Source: Teichococcus coralli
Lineage (GTDB): Bacteria; Pseudomonadota; Alphaproteobacteria; Acetobacterales; Acetobacteraceae
Direction: 5' to 3'
Assembly (NCBI RefSeq): GCF_009829925.1
Contig: NZ_SNVJ01000026.1
Location: forward strand, 1-42,046
Length of the DNA stretch: 42,046 nucleotides
Both the position numbers and the translations under genes were made by a program. Of the stretch, positions 18,471-27,230 are shown in pieces; within the stretch, counting starts at the first letter, position 1; each line of letters opens with the position of its first letter. Below the pieces are notes generated by a model that was given only the letters and a program-made list of their open reading frames with translations, was not told the DNA's origin and made no database searches.

Positions 18471-19094
18471 ATGCCCGTCGGGCGCATGGACGAAGCATTG
18501 AAACAATCCGGCACAGCGTGCGGGCGGCCCGCCGCGCAGCCGTCCATCCGGAAGGCCATTGGCCCGGGCGGACGACCAAAGCACGAATGCGGCGCGCTGG
18601 ACATGCGCATCGCCAAGGACGGCACCTGGCACTACCGGGGCAGCCCGATCGGCCGCAAGGAGCTGGTTTGCCTCTTCGCCTCGGTGCTGCGGCGCGAGCC
18701 GGACGGCAGCTACTGGCTGGAGACCCCGGCCGAGCGGGGCCGCATCACCGTCGAGGATGCGCCCTTCGTGGCCGTGGAAGTGTTCTGGCGCCGCTGCGAT
18801 GGCCGCCAGTGCCTGACCTTCCGCACCAACCTGGACGAAATGGTCACCGCGGACGCCGACCACCCGATCCGCGTCGCCATCCATCCCCGCTCGCGCGAGC
18901 CGCGCCCCTACCTGATGGTGCGCCCCGGCCTGGAGGCGCGCATCAACCGCGCCGTCTTCTACGAGCTGGTGGCCCTGGCCGAGCCGGAGAGGGTGGGTGG
19001 CCGCGAGGTGCTCGGCGTCTGGAGCGAAGGCGTGTTCTTTCCGATCGACGAGGTTCCAGCCGAGTCCCGGATCACCGACGCCGCCGCCGAGTGA
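18471..19094 (+). CDS. DUF1285 family protein
   Basis: A 207-residue protein of the DUF1285 family, small soluble proteins of unknown function. Typical segments are CGALDMRIAKDGTWHYRGSP, RKELVCLFASVLRRE, YWLETPAERGRITVEDAPF and RPYLMVRPGLEARINRAVFY. The ATG at 18471 has a good AAGGGGGA ribosome-binding site; alternatives at 18417 and 18486 are possible. The stop overlaps the GTG of the Nudix gene (GTGA), so the two are coupled. In other alphaproteobacteria DUF1285 and a Nudix gene are commonly followed by the CCA-adding enzyme gene and lie opposite a MoxR cluster; here the first two are conserved and the third is missing. Confidence 0.87.
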   Translation: MPVGRMDEALKQSGTACGRPAAQPSIRKAIGPGGRPKHECGALDMRIAKDGTWHYRGSPIGRKELVCLFASVLRREPDGSYWLETPAERGRITVEDAPFVAVEVFWRRCDGRQCLTFRTNLDEMVTADADHPIRVAIHPRSREPRPYLMVRPGLEARINRAVFYELVALAEPERVGGREVLGVWSEGVFFPIDEVPAESRITDAAAE

Positions 19095-19708
19095 CCACCC
19101 TCCCCGTTTCGCTGGCGCCGGCGCTGGACCCGGCCGAGGTGCGGCGACGCCTCACGGACCCCGGCCGCCGCTGGCCGGAGGTTCCGCAATCCGGAGCGCC
19201 GGAGGGCATCGCCTCGGCGGTGCTGGTGCCGGTGGTGTTGCATCCCCTCCCCACCTTGCTGCTGACGCTGCGGGCTTCCAGCCTGTCCAGCCATGCGGGG
19301 CAGGTCGCCTTTCCCGGCGGCCGCATCGAGCCGGGGGAAACGCCGGAGCAGGCGGCGCTGCGCGAGGCGGCGGAGGAGATCGGCCTCGATCCCCGCCTGC
19401 CCGAGGTGATGGGGCGCCTGCCCGGCCACGTCACCGGCACGGGCTTCCACATCACGCCCATCCTGGCCCTGGTGGAGCCACCATTGAACCTGGTGCCGGC
19501 GCCGGACGAGGTGGAACTGGCTTTCGAGTACGAGCTCGCGCTGCTGCTCGACCCTGCGCTGCCGGAAACCCGCTCGGCCATCTGGCGCGGCCGGCGGCGC
19601 AGCTTCTCCGTCTGGCCGCATGCCCGGCACTACGTCTGGGGCGCCACCGCCGCCATCATGCACCGGCTGGCGGAGTTGCTGCGCGACGAAACAAGGTCGG
19701 GGGAATGA
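19091..19708 (+). CDS. Nudix hydrolase, CoA pyrophosphatase type
   Basis: A 205-residue Nudix hydrolase that probably cleaves coenzyme A or its derivatives into phosphopantetheine and 3',5'-ADP. The Nudix box fits the consensus exactly at residues 77-99: G77, E83, R91-E92, E95-E96 and G98. The preceding RASSLSSHAGQVAFPGG segment is the signature of the CoA-specific (NudL-like) group. The start is a GTG at 19091 overlapping the DUF1285 stop. A probable terminator follows at 19780-19805. Confidence 0.9.
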   Translation: MTTLPVSLAPALDPAEVRRRLTDPGRRWPEVPQSGAPEGIASAVLVPVVLHPLPTLLLTLRASSLSSHAGQVAFPGGRIEPGETPEQAALREAAEEIGLDPRLPEVMGRLPGHVTGTGFHITPILALVEPPLNLVPAPDEVELAFEYELALLLDPALPETRSAIWRGRRRSFSVWPHARHYVWGATAAIMHRLAELLRDETRSGE

Positions 19709-19725
19709 CTTTTTTCTTCGGGTTT

Positions 19726-19748
19726 GCCGCGCGGGCGGCCCGCGCGGC
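19726..19748. repeat. Strong GC hairpin after the Nudix gene
   Basis: A perfect ten-base inverted repeat (19726-19735 / 19739-19748) with a three-base loop, 17 bases past the Nudix stop. It is preceded by a T-rich run (19710-19717) and not followed by one on the plus strand, so by itself it is not a standard plus-strand intrinsic terminator. Confidence 0.5.
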
Positions 19749-19779
19749 GCCGACCTGGCAGAAAGAAGCTGGGGGTCCG

Positions 19780-19805
19780 CGGGAATCTCTTTTCCCGGCC
19801 TTTTT
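19780..19805 (+). terminator. Probable intrinsic terminator of the DUF1285-Nudix operon
   Basis: Six-base stem CGGGAA / TTCCCG (19780-19785 / 19792-19797) with a six-base loop, followed after three bases by five T at 19801-19805. It overlaps the very end of the converging LysR gene. Confidence 0.55.
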
Positions 19806-20686
19806 CATTCCTCCTCCGCCAGCGCCGCCCGCATCCAGTCAAGCAGGGCCGCCGCCGCCCCGGAGCCTGCGCGCCCGCTGAGCGGGATGGCCGCGAGCCC
19901 CTCCGCGAAGGGAGCGAAGCCGCAGGGCGCGACCAGTTGCCCCTTGGTGAGCTCCTCCCGCGCCATCCGCCGCTCCACCAGCGCCACGCCGAGGCCGCTG
20001 CGCGCCGCCTCCAGGCAGAGATGGGTGTGCGGAAGGCGCAGTTCCGTCTCCCAGGCAAGGCTGCGGCCCGTCCGCTCCCGCCAGAGGTCCCAGGCGCGGC
20101 CGGTATGCTCATGCGCGATCCGCACCGGAGCGTGCAGCGCCTCAGGTTCCGCGGCGGCCGGATAGCCGGGCGCGCAGACCGGCCCGAACGCCACCTCGCC
20201 CAGCGGAATGGCGCGGGCCTGGTCGGCGGATGGGTAGGAGGCCCGGTCCCAGGCGATCACCAGGTCGGCGCCTTCATGCCGCAACTCGCGCGCCGAGGTC
20301 ATCGAAAGCCGCAGGCGGATGGCGGGATGCGCGCGGTAGAAGCCGGCCAGCCGCGGCACCAGCCAGCGCATCGCGAAGGTGGCGCTGCAGGCGACATGCA
20401 CCGCCGGGCCGCGCGCCTCCTCGCGCAGGTCCTGCCAGCCCTGCTCCAGCGCATCCAGCGCGCCGGCAACGACCCGCCGCAGCGCCTCGCCCTGCGCGTT
20501 GAGGCGGATGCCGGTGCCGGCCTTGTCGAACAGCGGCAGGCCCGCCGCCTCCTGCAAGGCACGCAGCTGTCGGCTCACGGCGCCATGCGTGCGGCCCAGT
20601 TCCTCGGCGGCGCGGGTGACGGAATTCAGCCGCGCGGCGGCTTCGAAGGCGCGCAGCGCGGACAGCGGCGGAAGGCAACGTCGCAT
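19805..20686 (-). CDS. LysR-family transcriptional regulator
   Basis: A 293-residue regulator. The N-terminal winged helix-turn-helix is clear (PPLSALRAFEAAARLNSVTRAAEELGRTHGAVSRQLRALQE), and the C-terminal part is the periplasmic-binding-protein-like effector domain. The style is that of the GcvA-type subgroup. The ATG at 20686 is the family's normal start; upstream in-frame ATGs would add a basic, cysteine-rich stretch unlike the family. It is transcribed divergently from the PPOX gene across 121 bases, which by the usual LysR layout makes that gene its first candidate target. A TTCC-N13-GGAA inverted repeat at 20706-20726 is a possible operator. The effector is unknown. Confidence 0.9.
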   Translation of the reverse strand: MRRCLPPLSALRAFEAAARLNSVTRAAEELGRTHGAVSRQLRALQEAAGLPLFDKAGTGIRLNAQGEALRRVVAGALDALEQGWQDLREEARGPAVHVACSATFAMRWLVPRLAGFYRAHPAIRLRLSMTSARELRHEGADLVIAWDRASYPSADQARAIPLGEVAFGPVCAPGYPAAAEPEALHAPVRIAHEHTGRAWDLWRERTGRSLAWETELRLPHTHLCLEAARSGLGVALVERRMAREELTKGQLVAPCGFAPFAEGLAAIPLSGRAGSGAAAALLDWMRAALAEEE

Positions 20687-20807
20687 CTCCAGCCTTTCGT
20701 GAGTTTTCCGCACGGATGCGATGGAACAACTGCATAGTCGCGGCAGCCGGCGCCGTCTACACCGGTGGGCGAGGCACGCAGCCGCCGCCCAGAAGGAGAG
20801 CCCCGGC

Positions 20808-21428
20808 ATGGCCGTCATCCGCACGATCGAGGAACTGGAAGCCATCTACGGCGCGCTGGACGCGGTTGGGGAGGCTTCCACCGGCAAGGTGGCCGACCAC
20901 GTCACCCCGGAATACCGCCGCATCATCGAGGCCGCGCCCTTCGTGGCGCTCGCCACCGTCGGGCCGGAGGGGCTGGACTGTTCGCCGCGCGGCGACCGCG
21001 GGCAGGTGGTGCGGGTGCGGGACACGCGCACGCTGCTGCTGCCGGACCGGCGCGGCAACAACCGCATCGACAGCCTGCGCAACGTGGTGCGCGACCCGCG
21101 CGTGGCGCTGATGTTCCTCATTCCCGGCAGCGGCAACGCGCTGCGGGTGAACGGCCGCGCCCATCTGGAGGCCGGCCCGGACCTGCTCGCCTCGCTCGCC
21201 GTGGAGGGCAAGGCACCCCGAACGGTGATGGTGATCGAGGTGGGGGAGATCTACTTCCAGTGCGCCCGGGCGATCATCCGCGCGGGGCTTTGGAAGCCGG
21301 AGAGCCAGGTGGCTCCCGCCAGCCTGCCGACGCCGGGGCAGATCCTGGCCCGCATGACCAAGGGCCGCGCCGGCGGCGAAGCCTATGACCGGGAATGGCC
21401 GGAGCGGGCGCGCAACAGCATGTGGTGA
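20808..21428 (+). CDS. FMN-binding PPOX-family protein (MSMEG_1061-like)
   Basis: A 206-residue member of the pyridoxamine 5'-phosphate oxidase-like split-barrel family, resembling the MSMEG_1061 subgroup. Diagnostic segments are PFVALATVGPEGLDCSPRGD, TLLLPDRRGNNRIDSLRNVV and LMFLIPGSGNALRVNGRA. The ATG at 20808 follows AAGGAGAG. Proteins of this type bind flavin (FMN or F420) and reduce varied small molecules; pyridoxine metabolism should not be assumed. It is divergent from a LysR gene and converges on the TonB receptor gene. Confidence 0.87.
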   Translation: MAVIRTIEELEAIYGALDAVGEASTGKVADHVTPEYRRIIEAAPFVALATVGPEGLDCSPRGDRGQVVRVRDTRTLLLPDRRGNNRIDSLRNVVRDPRVALMFLIPGSGNALRVNGRAHLEAGPDLLASLAVEGKAPRTVMVIEVGEIYFQCARAIIRAGLWKPESQVAPASLPTPGQILARMTKGRAGGEAYDREWPERARNSMW

Positions 21429-21449
21429 GGCGCGCCGCTCCCGCCGCGC

Positions 21450-23678
21450 TCACCAGGCGTAGTTGAGGCTGCCCAGCACGTTCAGCCGGTTGCCGTAGAA
21501 GCAGCCCGCGGTGCCGGAGCAGCGGGAGACGTAGCGCGTGTCGGCCAGGTTGCTGGCGGTGACGTTGAACTGCAGCCCCCGCATGCTTTCGCTGAGGCGG
21601 GCCAGGTCATAGCGCAGGCCGGCGTCGAACAGCGTGACGGAGGGCACCACGGAACCGCCCGTGTTGACCGCCGAGGTGTTGCCCAGGAAGCGAACGCCGG
21701 CACCGACCGTCAGGCCACCGACCGGGCCCGCGAAGCTGGCGAGGCTGTATTCGGCGTAGAGCCCGGCATTGTTCTTGGCCACGCCGGCCGGACGATGGCC
21801 CAGCTCAGCCGCGATGTTGCTCTCGGTGATCTCGGGGTCGAGATAGGTGTAGTTGCCGGTGAGGCTGACACCCCGGCCGATCTCGGCCGTCGCCTCCACC
21901 TCGACGCCGCGCACCCGGATCTCGCCGGTGGAAACCTGCTGGAACACGTTGTCCGGGTCCGGCGTCAGCGTGTTCTGCTGCGTCAGGTGGAAGGCCGCGA
22001 CCTGGATGAAGCTCCGCATGCCCTTCGGCTGGAACTTGATGCCGGCCTCGTACTGCTCGCCTTTCAGCGGGTCCCAGCCCTTGGCGACGCCGCTGGTGTC
22101 GGTGCCGACCTGCGGCTGGAAGGAGCGGGCGTAGCTGACATAGGGCGCCAGGCCGCTGTCGGCCAGATAGACCGCGCCCACGCGCCAGGTGAAGGCCTGG
22201 TTGTTCTGGGCGCTGTGGACGCCGCCGGCATCGCGGTCGTCAATGTCGGAATAGGCCCAGTCCTGCCGGATTCCGCCCAGCAGCACGAGGTTGCCGATGC
22301 GCGCCTGGTCCTGCAGGTACAGGCCGTACTGGGTGTTGACCTGCCGCGCGTTGTCGTAGGGCGCGCCCAGCGGCGGGATCGCGCTGCCATAGGTCGGGTT
22401 GAAGACGTCCAGGCCGCTGGCGAAGGCGAACTGCTGCGCGTTGCGGTAGAAGACCTGACTAAAGTCGAAGCCGCCCAGCACGGTATGGCTCACCGGGCCC
22501 GTGGTGAACTGCGCCTTCACCTGGTTGTCCACCTGGAAGGTGTTGACGTCGATGTCGGCGCGGTAGGCGTAGCGGCTCAGTGTCCGCTGGTCGGCCTCCA
22601 GGCCACCGCCATAGACCTGGTCCCACGCGATGTTGGTCTGGCCGTAGCGCAGGTTCTGCTGCACCGACCACACGCTGTTGAAGCGGTGGGACAGCTCGTA
22701 GCCGACGCCGAACTGCATGCGGTCGAAGCGGTCGAAATCCTGCTCGCCGGTGAAGCGGCTGCGGCCGATGCGGCCGAAGGGCGTCTCCGTCACCGTGCCC
22801 TCATAGGGCAGGAACTGGTTCCCGGAGGTGCGGTCGCGCTGATAGTAGCTCAGCAGCGTCAGCGAGGTGTCGGCGGTCGGCCGCCAGGTCAGCGTCGGCG
22901 CCAGGAAGATGCGGTCGTCATCCACCTCGTCCACCGCCGTGCCGGAATCCCGCACCAGTCCGGTGAAGCCGTAGAGCCATTGGCCATCGGCCGTCAGCGG
23001 CCCGCTGGCATGGCCCTGGCCCTGCAGGCGGCCGAAGCTGCCCGCCGTCAGCCGCACCTCGCCGGTGGCGAAGTCCGTCGGCCGGCGCTGCATCATGTTG
23101 ACGAGGCCGCCCGGAGCGATCTGCCCGTAGAGCACCGAGGTCGGTCCGCGCAGCACCTCGTAGCGCTCCAGCCCGTAGGTCTCGAAGACGCTGCCGGCAT
23201 AGCCGGTGTTGTAGCGCAGGCCGTTGAGGAAGATGCCGTTGTCCTGCGCGTTGAAGCCGCGCAGCTGGAACCAGTCGGTGCGGCTGTCGCTGCCGTAGTT
23301 CTCGCCGCGCACGCCGGCGGTGTAGCGCAGCGCCTCGCCCAGGGTCTGCGCCTGACGGGCGTCGATCTGGTCGCGCGGCACCACGGAGATGCTCTGCGGG
23401 TTCTCGATCAGCGGCGTGTCGGTCTTGGTGCCGGAAATCTGCTGCTCGGCCACGAAGCCGCGCACCGGGTCCAGCGCGCTCTCGCCGCGCCCCAGGACGT
23501 TCACCTCGGGCAGCACCATGGCGCCGCCCGCCGCCGCGCTCCCGGCCGCCGCGCTCCCGGCCGCCGCGCCTGGCGCCGTCTCCTGCGCGGCGGCCGGAAG
23601 GGCGGGCACCAGCGCGCTGGCGCCAAGCAGCCATGCGGCGAGCCGGATGGAACGGCGGCGCGGGGAAGGGTCGGGCAT
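21450..23678 (-). CDS. TonB-dependent siderophore receptor (FhuA-like)
   Basis: A 742-residue outer-membrane receptor for ferric siderophores. It has a signal peptide (cleavage near PAAAQ), a short alanine/glycine-rich linker encoded by tandem repeats, a plug domain (about 75-190, with NPQSISVVPRDQI and YEVLRGPTSVLYGQIAPGG) and a 22-strand barrel ending in the terminal aromatic residue of SLNYAW, as needed for outer-membrane insertion. The late CSGTAGCFYG segment matches the conserved Cys pair of FhuA-type receptors. There is no N-terminal STN signalling domain, so it is not a transducer. A Fur-box-like site lies about 50 bases upstream. No siderophore ABC transporter or biosynthesis gene is adjacent. 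Substrate (hydroxamate type?) is inferred only from family resemblance. Confidence 0.92.
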   Translation of the reverse strand: MPDPSPRRRSIRLAAWLLGASALVPALPAAAQETAPGAAAGSAAAGSAAAGGAMVLPEVNVLGRGESALDPVRGFVAEQQISGTKTDTPLIENPQSISVVPRDQIDARQAQTLGEALRYTAGVRGENYGSDSRTDWFQLRGFNAQDNGIFLNGLRYNTGYAGSVFETYGLERYEVLRGPTSVLYGQIAPGGLVNMMQRRPTDFATGEVRLTAGSFGRLQGQGHASGPLTADGQWLYGFTGLVRDSGTAVDEVDDDRIFLAPTLTWRPTADTSLTLLSYYQRDRTSGNQFLPYEGTVTETPFGRIGRSRFTGEQDFDRFDRMQFGVGYELSHRFNSVWSVQQNLRYGQTNIAWDQVYGGGLEADQRTLSRYAYRADIDVNTFQVDNQVKAQFTTGPVSHTVLGGFDFSQVFYRNAQQFAFASGLDVFNPTYGSAIPPLGAPYDNARQVNTQYGLYLQDQARIGNLVLLGGIRQDWAYSDIDDRDAGGVHSAQNNQAFTWRVGAVYLADSGLAPYVSYARSFQPQVGTDTSGVAKGWDPLKGEQYEAGIKFQPKGMRSFIQVAAFHLTQQNTLTPDPDNVFQQVSTGEIRVRGVEVEATAEIGRGVSLTGNYTYLDPEITESNIAAELGHRPAGVAKNNAGLYAEYSLASFAGPVGGLTVGAGVRFLGNTSAVNTGGSVVPSVTLFDAGLRYDLARLSESMRGLQFNVTASNLADTRYVSRCSGTAGCFYGNRLNVLGSLNYAW
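23531..23569. repeat. 15-base tandem repeat inside the TonB receptor gene
   Basis: Two exact copies (23531-23545, 23546-23560) and a partial third. On the coding strand they encode an Ala-Ala-Gly-Ser-Ala type repeat in the linker between signal peptide and plug. The unit is a multiple of three, so copy-number changes would keep the frame. Confidence 0.8.
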
Positions 23679-23726
23679 CGGGCGGTCCTGGTCTGGGCGA
23701 GCGGCCGAGGAGGGCCGCGCGGATCA

Positions 23727-23757
23727 AATGATAATCAGAATGGTTCGCATTATCAAA
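23727..23757 (-). promoter_or_regulatory. Fur-box-like operator upstream of the TonB receptor
   Basis: A seven-base perfect inverted repeat, TGATAAT (23729-23735) and ATTATCA (23749-23755), sits in an island of AT-rich sequence. Read on the minus strand it contains AATGCGAACCATTCTGATTA, which resembles overlapping Fur boxes. It is about 50 bases ahead of the receptor start, a normal distance for iron repression. Confidence 0.7.
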
Positions 23758-24158
23758 AGGCCGACACCTTCGCCATCCCCTTTCCGGGCCGCCCGCCCGG
23801 CAACCCCATCGCGGGCGGCCGGCTGGCCCCCATGTCCCGGTTCGACTTCGGCGGCAATCCGCCCTGGCTGAACGCCGCCACCCTCCTTGCCGCCGCCGCG
23901 GCCACCCGATTGGCGGGAATACGCCTCGCCCGCCGTGCGGCTGCGCCGCCACGTCATGGCCCATGCCGACATCTTCGGCACCAGCATCATCGAGATTGCG
24001 CTGATCTTCGTGATCGACGCCGCCCGTGGCGGCGGGGCGGCGGCGCTCCGCACGCTGCGGCCGGAAGGCGGCCGAAGGAAGCGGAGAGCCGCCCCGCCGG
24101 GTTTGGCTTCGCCCGCCCGGCGCCGTATCCTGCGGCCTTTCCGAAAGGGGGCGACAGC
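23758..24158. other. 401-base interval upstream of addB, no confirmed gene
   Basis: Two short plus-strand frames look slightly protein-like: one from ATG 23832 (begins MSRFDFGGNPPWLN) and one in a different frame around 23890-24030 (includes MAHADIFGTSIIEIALIFVI). Neither has a good ribosome-binding site or a family I recognise, and each becomes arginine/alanine-rich noise. They could be the halves of a frameshifted small gene. A GCGGCCG-centred hairpin lies near 24056-24074. Confidence 0.35.
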
Positions 24159-27100
24159 ATGCGGCTTTACGAGATCCCGGCGCATCTGCCGTTCCTGCCG
24201 ACCCTCGCCGAGGGCGTGCTGGGCTGGGTGGGGCTGGACGATCCGCTGGCGCTTTCCCGCGCCACCATCCTGCTGCCGACGCGCCGCTCCGCGCTGGCCT
24301 TGCGCGAGGCCTTCCTGCGCACCGCCGGCCACCAGGCCCTGCTGCTGCCGCGCATGCGCGCGCTGACCGGCCTTTCCACCGAGGAGGCCGACGAGCTGTC
24401 GCTGCCCACCCTGCTCGACCTGCCGCCGGCGGTGGACGCTTCGCGCCGCCAGGCCGTGCTGACCGAGATGGTCATGCGCCTGCCCACCCGCTACGGCGGC
24501 CCCAACTCACCGGAGCAGGCCTGGGGCCTCGCCACCGCGCTGGCCGAGCTGATGGACGAGGTGGCGCTGGAAGGCGTGGACGACGGCAAACTCTCCGAGC
24601 TGGTGCCGGAGGAGTTCGCCACCCACTGGCAGGTGACGCTGACCTTTCTGCGCGGCGTGCTCGACGCCTGGGAAGCCTGGCTGAAGGACGAGGGGCTGAT
24701 GGATATCGGCCCCCGCCGCGTCGCCGCGCTGCGTGCCCAGGCCGAGCTCTGGAAGAAGCACCCGCCCGAGCATCCGGTCATCGCCGCCGGCATCGGCGCC
24801 GGCGGCACCATTCCCGCCGCCGCTGCGCTGCTGCGCGTGGTGGCGCGCATGAAGAACGGCGCGGTGGTGCTGCACGGGCCGGGCGAGGTGAAGTCAGCCG
24901 CCCTCTGGGAAGCCATCGGCCTGAGCCCGACGCACCCGCTGTCCGGCCAGGTGCGGCTGCTCTCGGCGATGGACGCCACGCCCGCCGACCTGCGCCCCTG
25001 GCCCGGCAACGGCGCCGGCCAGCCGGCGCTGGAGCGGCGCGCCGAGCTGATCTCCTGCTCCCTGCGCCCCGCCGACGGCATCGAGGCCTGGCTCACCCGC
25101 CGCCCCGACCACTGGCTGCCGGCGCTGAGGGGCCTCTCCTACCTCGACGCGCCGGACGTGCAGGCCGAGGCCGTCGCCATCGCCCTGCTGCTGCGCGAGG
25201 CGCTGGAGCATCCCGGCGCCCGCGCCGCGCTGATCACCCCGGACCGCGACCTCGGCCGCCGTGTCGCCGCCGAGCTGATGCGGCATGGCGTGCTGGCCGA
25301 CGACTCCGCCGGCCAGCCGCTCGGCGAGACGCCGACCGGCGCCTTCCTGCGGCTGATCGCCCAGGCGGTGGCCGAGGGCTTCGCGCCGGTTCCGCTGCTC
25401 GCCCTGCTGAAGCATCCGCTCTCGGCCGGCGGCATGGCGCGCTCCGACTGGATGGAGGCGGTGCGCCTGCTGGAGCGCCGCGCCCTGCGCGGCCCGCGCC
25501 CCGCCCCGGGCCTGCCCGGCCTGCGCGCCCGCGTGGCGGAAGCTTTCCGCCGCGAGAAGGACGCCGCCCTGCTCGGCCAGGCGATGCGGCTGATCGAGGC
25601 GCTGGAACGCGCGCTGGACGGCTTCGCCGAGCTGCCGCACAGCCCCGCCCTGCCGCCGGCCGACCTGCTGGAGGCGCATCTCGACGCCGCCGAGCGCCTC
25701 GCCACCACCCGCGAGCGTCCGGGCGGCCTGCGCCTCTACGCCGGCGAGGAGGGCGAGCCGCTGGCCGTGCACCTCGCCAACCTGCCGCCCGCGCTGCGCG
25801 CCCTGCCGCCGATGAGCCCGGCCGTCTGGCCGGCGCTGTTCGATTCCCTGCTCGCCGGGCCGGTGGCGCCCAGCGTGCGCATGGGCCGCGGGCGGGAGGG
25901 GCAGCAGCATCCCCGCGTCGCCATCCTCGGCCTGCTGGAGGCGCGGCTGCAGGATTTCGACCTCGCCGTGCTCGGCAGCCTGGAGGAAGGCGTCTGGCCG
26001 CACGCCACCGACCCCGGCCCCTGGATGAGCCGCCCGATGCGGGCCGATTTCGGCCTGCCGGAGCCGGAGGCGCGCATCGGCCGCGTCGCCGCCGACTTCC
26101 TGCTGCTCGCCGCCTCCGCGCCGCGCGTGGTGCTCTCCCGCGCCCGCAAGCGCGCCGGCGCGCCCACCGTGCCCTCGCGCTGGCTGACGCGGCTGGAGAC
26201 CTTCCTCGCCGGGCAACGAGACCCGGACGGCCAGGGCCTCGCCTTGCCGCGCAGCCCGGCCGCCGGCTGGGCGGCGCGGCTCGACATCCCCGAGGTGGTG
26301 CGCCCCTGCCCTCGCCCCGCCCCTTCGCCGCCGGTGGAGAACCGTCCGCGCGAGATCAGCGTCACCGAAGTGGCTGACCTGATGGCCGACCCCTACGGCT
26401 TCTACGCCCGCCATGTGCTGCGGCTGATCCCCTTCGAGCCGCTGGACGCCGAGGTGGGCGCCTCGGACTACGGCCAGGTGGTGCACCAGGCGCTGGCCGG
26501 CTGGACCCGCCGCCTCGCCGCCGCGCCGGGCGGCTGGCCCGGCCTGGCCACCGCCCGCGGCTGGTTCGAGGACGCCGCCGCCCATGCGCTGGAGGAAGCC
26601 GCCGCCCGCCCCGGCCTGCTCGCCTTCTGGCGCCCGCGCCTGCGCCGCATCGGCGACTTCGTGGTGGCGCTGGAGGAGGCGGCGCAAAGCGGCCACCGCA
26701 TCCGCCGCCGCCATGCCGAGGTGCCCGGCCAGCTCGATATCGCCGGAGGCCAGGTGCGCCTGAAGGTGCGCGCCGACCGCATCGACGAGCTGGCCGACGG
26801 CAGCCTCGCCCTGATCGACTACAAGACCGGCACGCCGCCCACGACAAAGGAAATCATGGACGGCCGTGCCCCGCAGATGGCGCTGGAGGCGGCGATCGCC
26901 GAGGCCGGCGGCTTCAAGGACCTCGACCCGCACGCCGTCTCGGCCCTGGCGCATTGGCGCCTGACCGGCGGCAGCACGCCGGGCGAGGTGCAGCCGGTGA
27001 AGGCCGAGCCCGCCGCCCTCGCCGCCGACGCGCTGGACAACACGGTGGAACTGGTGCGTGGGTTCCTGCTCGGCCAGCGGCGCTTCGTTTCCCGCCCCCA

Positions 27101-27179
27101 CCCGCGCCGGCGCCCGCAGCGCACCGAGCACGACCACCTGGCCCGCCTCGCCGAATGGGGCAGCGCAGAGGAGAGCTGA
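24159..27179 (+). CDS. addB: Double-strand break repair protein AddB, alphaproteobacterial type
   Basis: A 1006-residue subunit of the AddAB helicase-nuclease, which resects double-strand breaks for RecA-dependent repair. The N-terminus (MRLYEIPAHLPFLPTLAEGVLG) and the ILLPTRRSALALREAF segment are characteristic of alphaproteobacterial AddB. The C-terminal PD-(D/E)XK nuclease shows D887 and K889 in LIDYKTG, with E/ISVTEVADLMADPYGFYARHVLRL upstream of it. The ATG at 24159 follows GAAAGGGGG; the frame is open far upstream but that part lies opposite the TonB receptor and is not coding. addA follows 51 bases after the stop. Confidence 0.93.
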   Translation: MRLYEIPAHLPFLPTLAEGVLGWVGLDDPLALSRATILLPTRRSALALREAFLRTAGHQALLLPRMRALTGLSTEEADELSLPTLLDLPPAVDASRRQAVLTEMVMRLPTRYGGPNSPEQAWGLATALAELMDEVALEGVDDGKLSELVPEEFATHWQVTLTFLRGVLDAWEAWLKDEGLMDIGPRRVAALRAQAELWKKHPPEHPVIAAGIGAGGTIPAAAALLRVVARMKNGAVVLHGPGEVKSAALWEAIGLSPTHPLSGQVRLLSAMDATPADLRPWPGNGAGQPALERRAELISCSLRPADGIEAWLTRRPDHWLPALRGLSYLDAPDVQAEAVAIALLLREALEHPGARAALITPDRDLGRRVAAELMRHGVLADDSAGQPLGETPTGAFLRLIAQAVAEGFAPVPLLALLKHPLSAGGMARSDWMEAVRLLERRALRGPRPAPGLPGLRARVAEAFRREKDAALLGQAMRLIEALERALDGFAELPHSPALPPADLLEAHLDAAERLATTRERPGGLRLYAGEEGEPLAVHLANLPPALRALPPMSPAVWPALFDSLLAGPVAPSVRMGRGREGQQHPRVAILGLLEARLQDFDLAVLGSLEEGVWPHATDPGPWMSRPMRADFGLPEPEARIGRVAADFLLLAASAPRVVLSRARKRAGAPTVPSRWLTRLETFLAGQRDPDGQGLALPRSPAAGWAARLDIPEVVRPCPRPAPSPPVENRPREISVTEVADLMADPYGFYARHVLRLIPFEPLDAEVGASDYGQVVHQALAGWTRRLAAAPGGWPGLATARGWFEDAAAHALEEAAARPGLLAFWRPRLRRIGDFVVALEEAAQSGHRIRRRHAEVPGQLDIAGGQVRLKVRADRIDELADGSLALIDYKTGTPPTTKEIMDGRAPQMALEAAIAEAGGFKDLDPHAVSALAHWRLTGGSTPGEVQPVKAEPAALAADALDNTVELVRGFLLGQRRFVSRPHPRRRPQRTEHDHLARLAEWGSAEES

Positions 27180-27230
27180 CGCCTGGCATGCCCGTCGCGC
27201 CCGGCGCCCGGCTCCGTTAGAATGCGCGGG

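Noticed and set aside
21795..24158. Upstream extension of the addB frame over the TonB receptor gene
   Set aside because: It lies opposite a well-supported receptor; the canonical AddB N-terminus and ribosome-binding site are at 24159.
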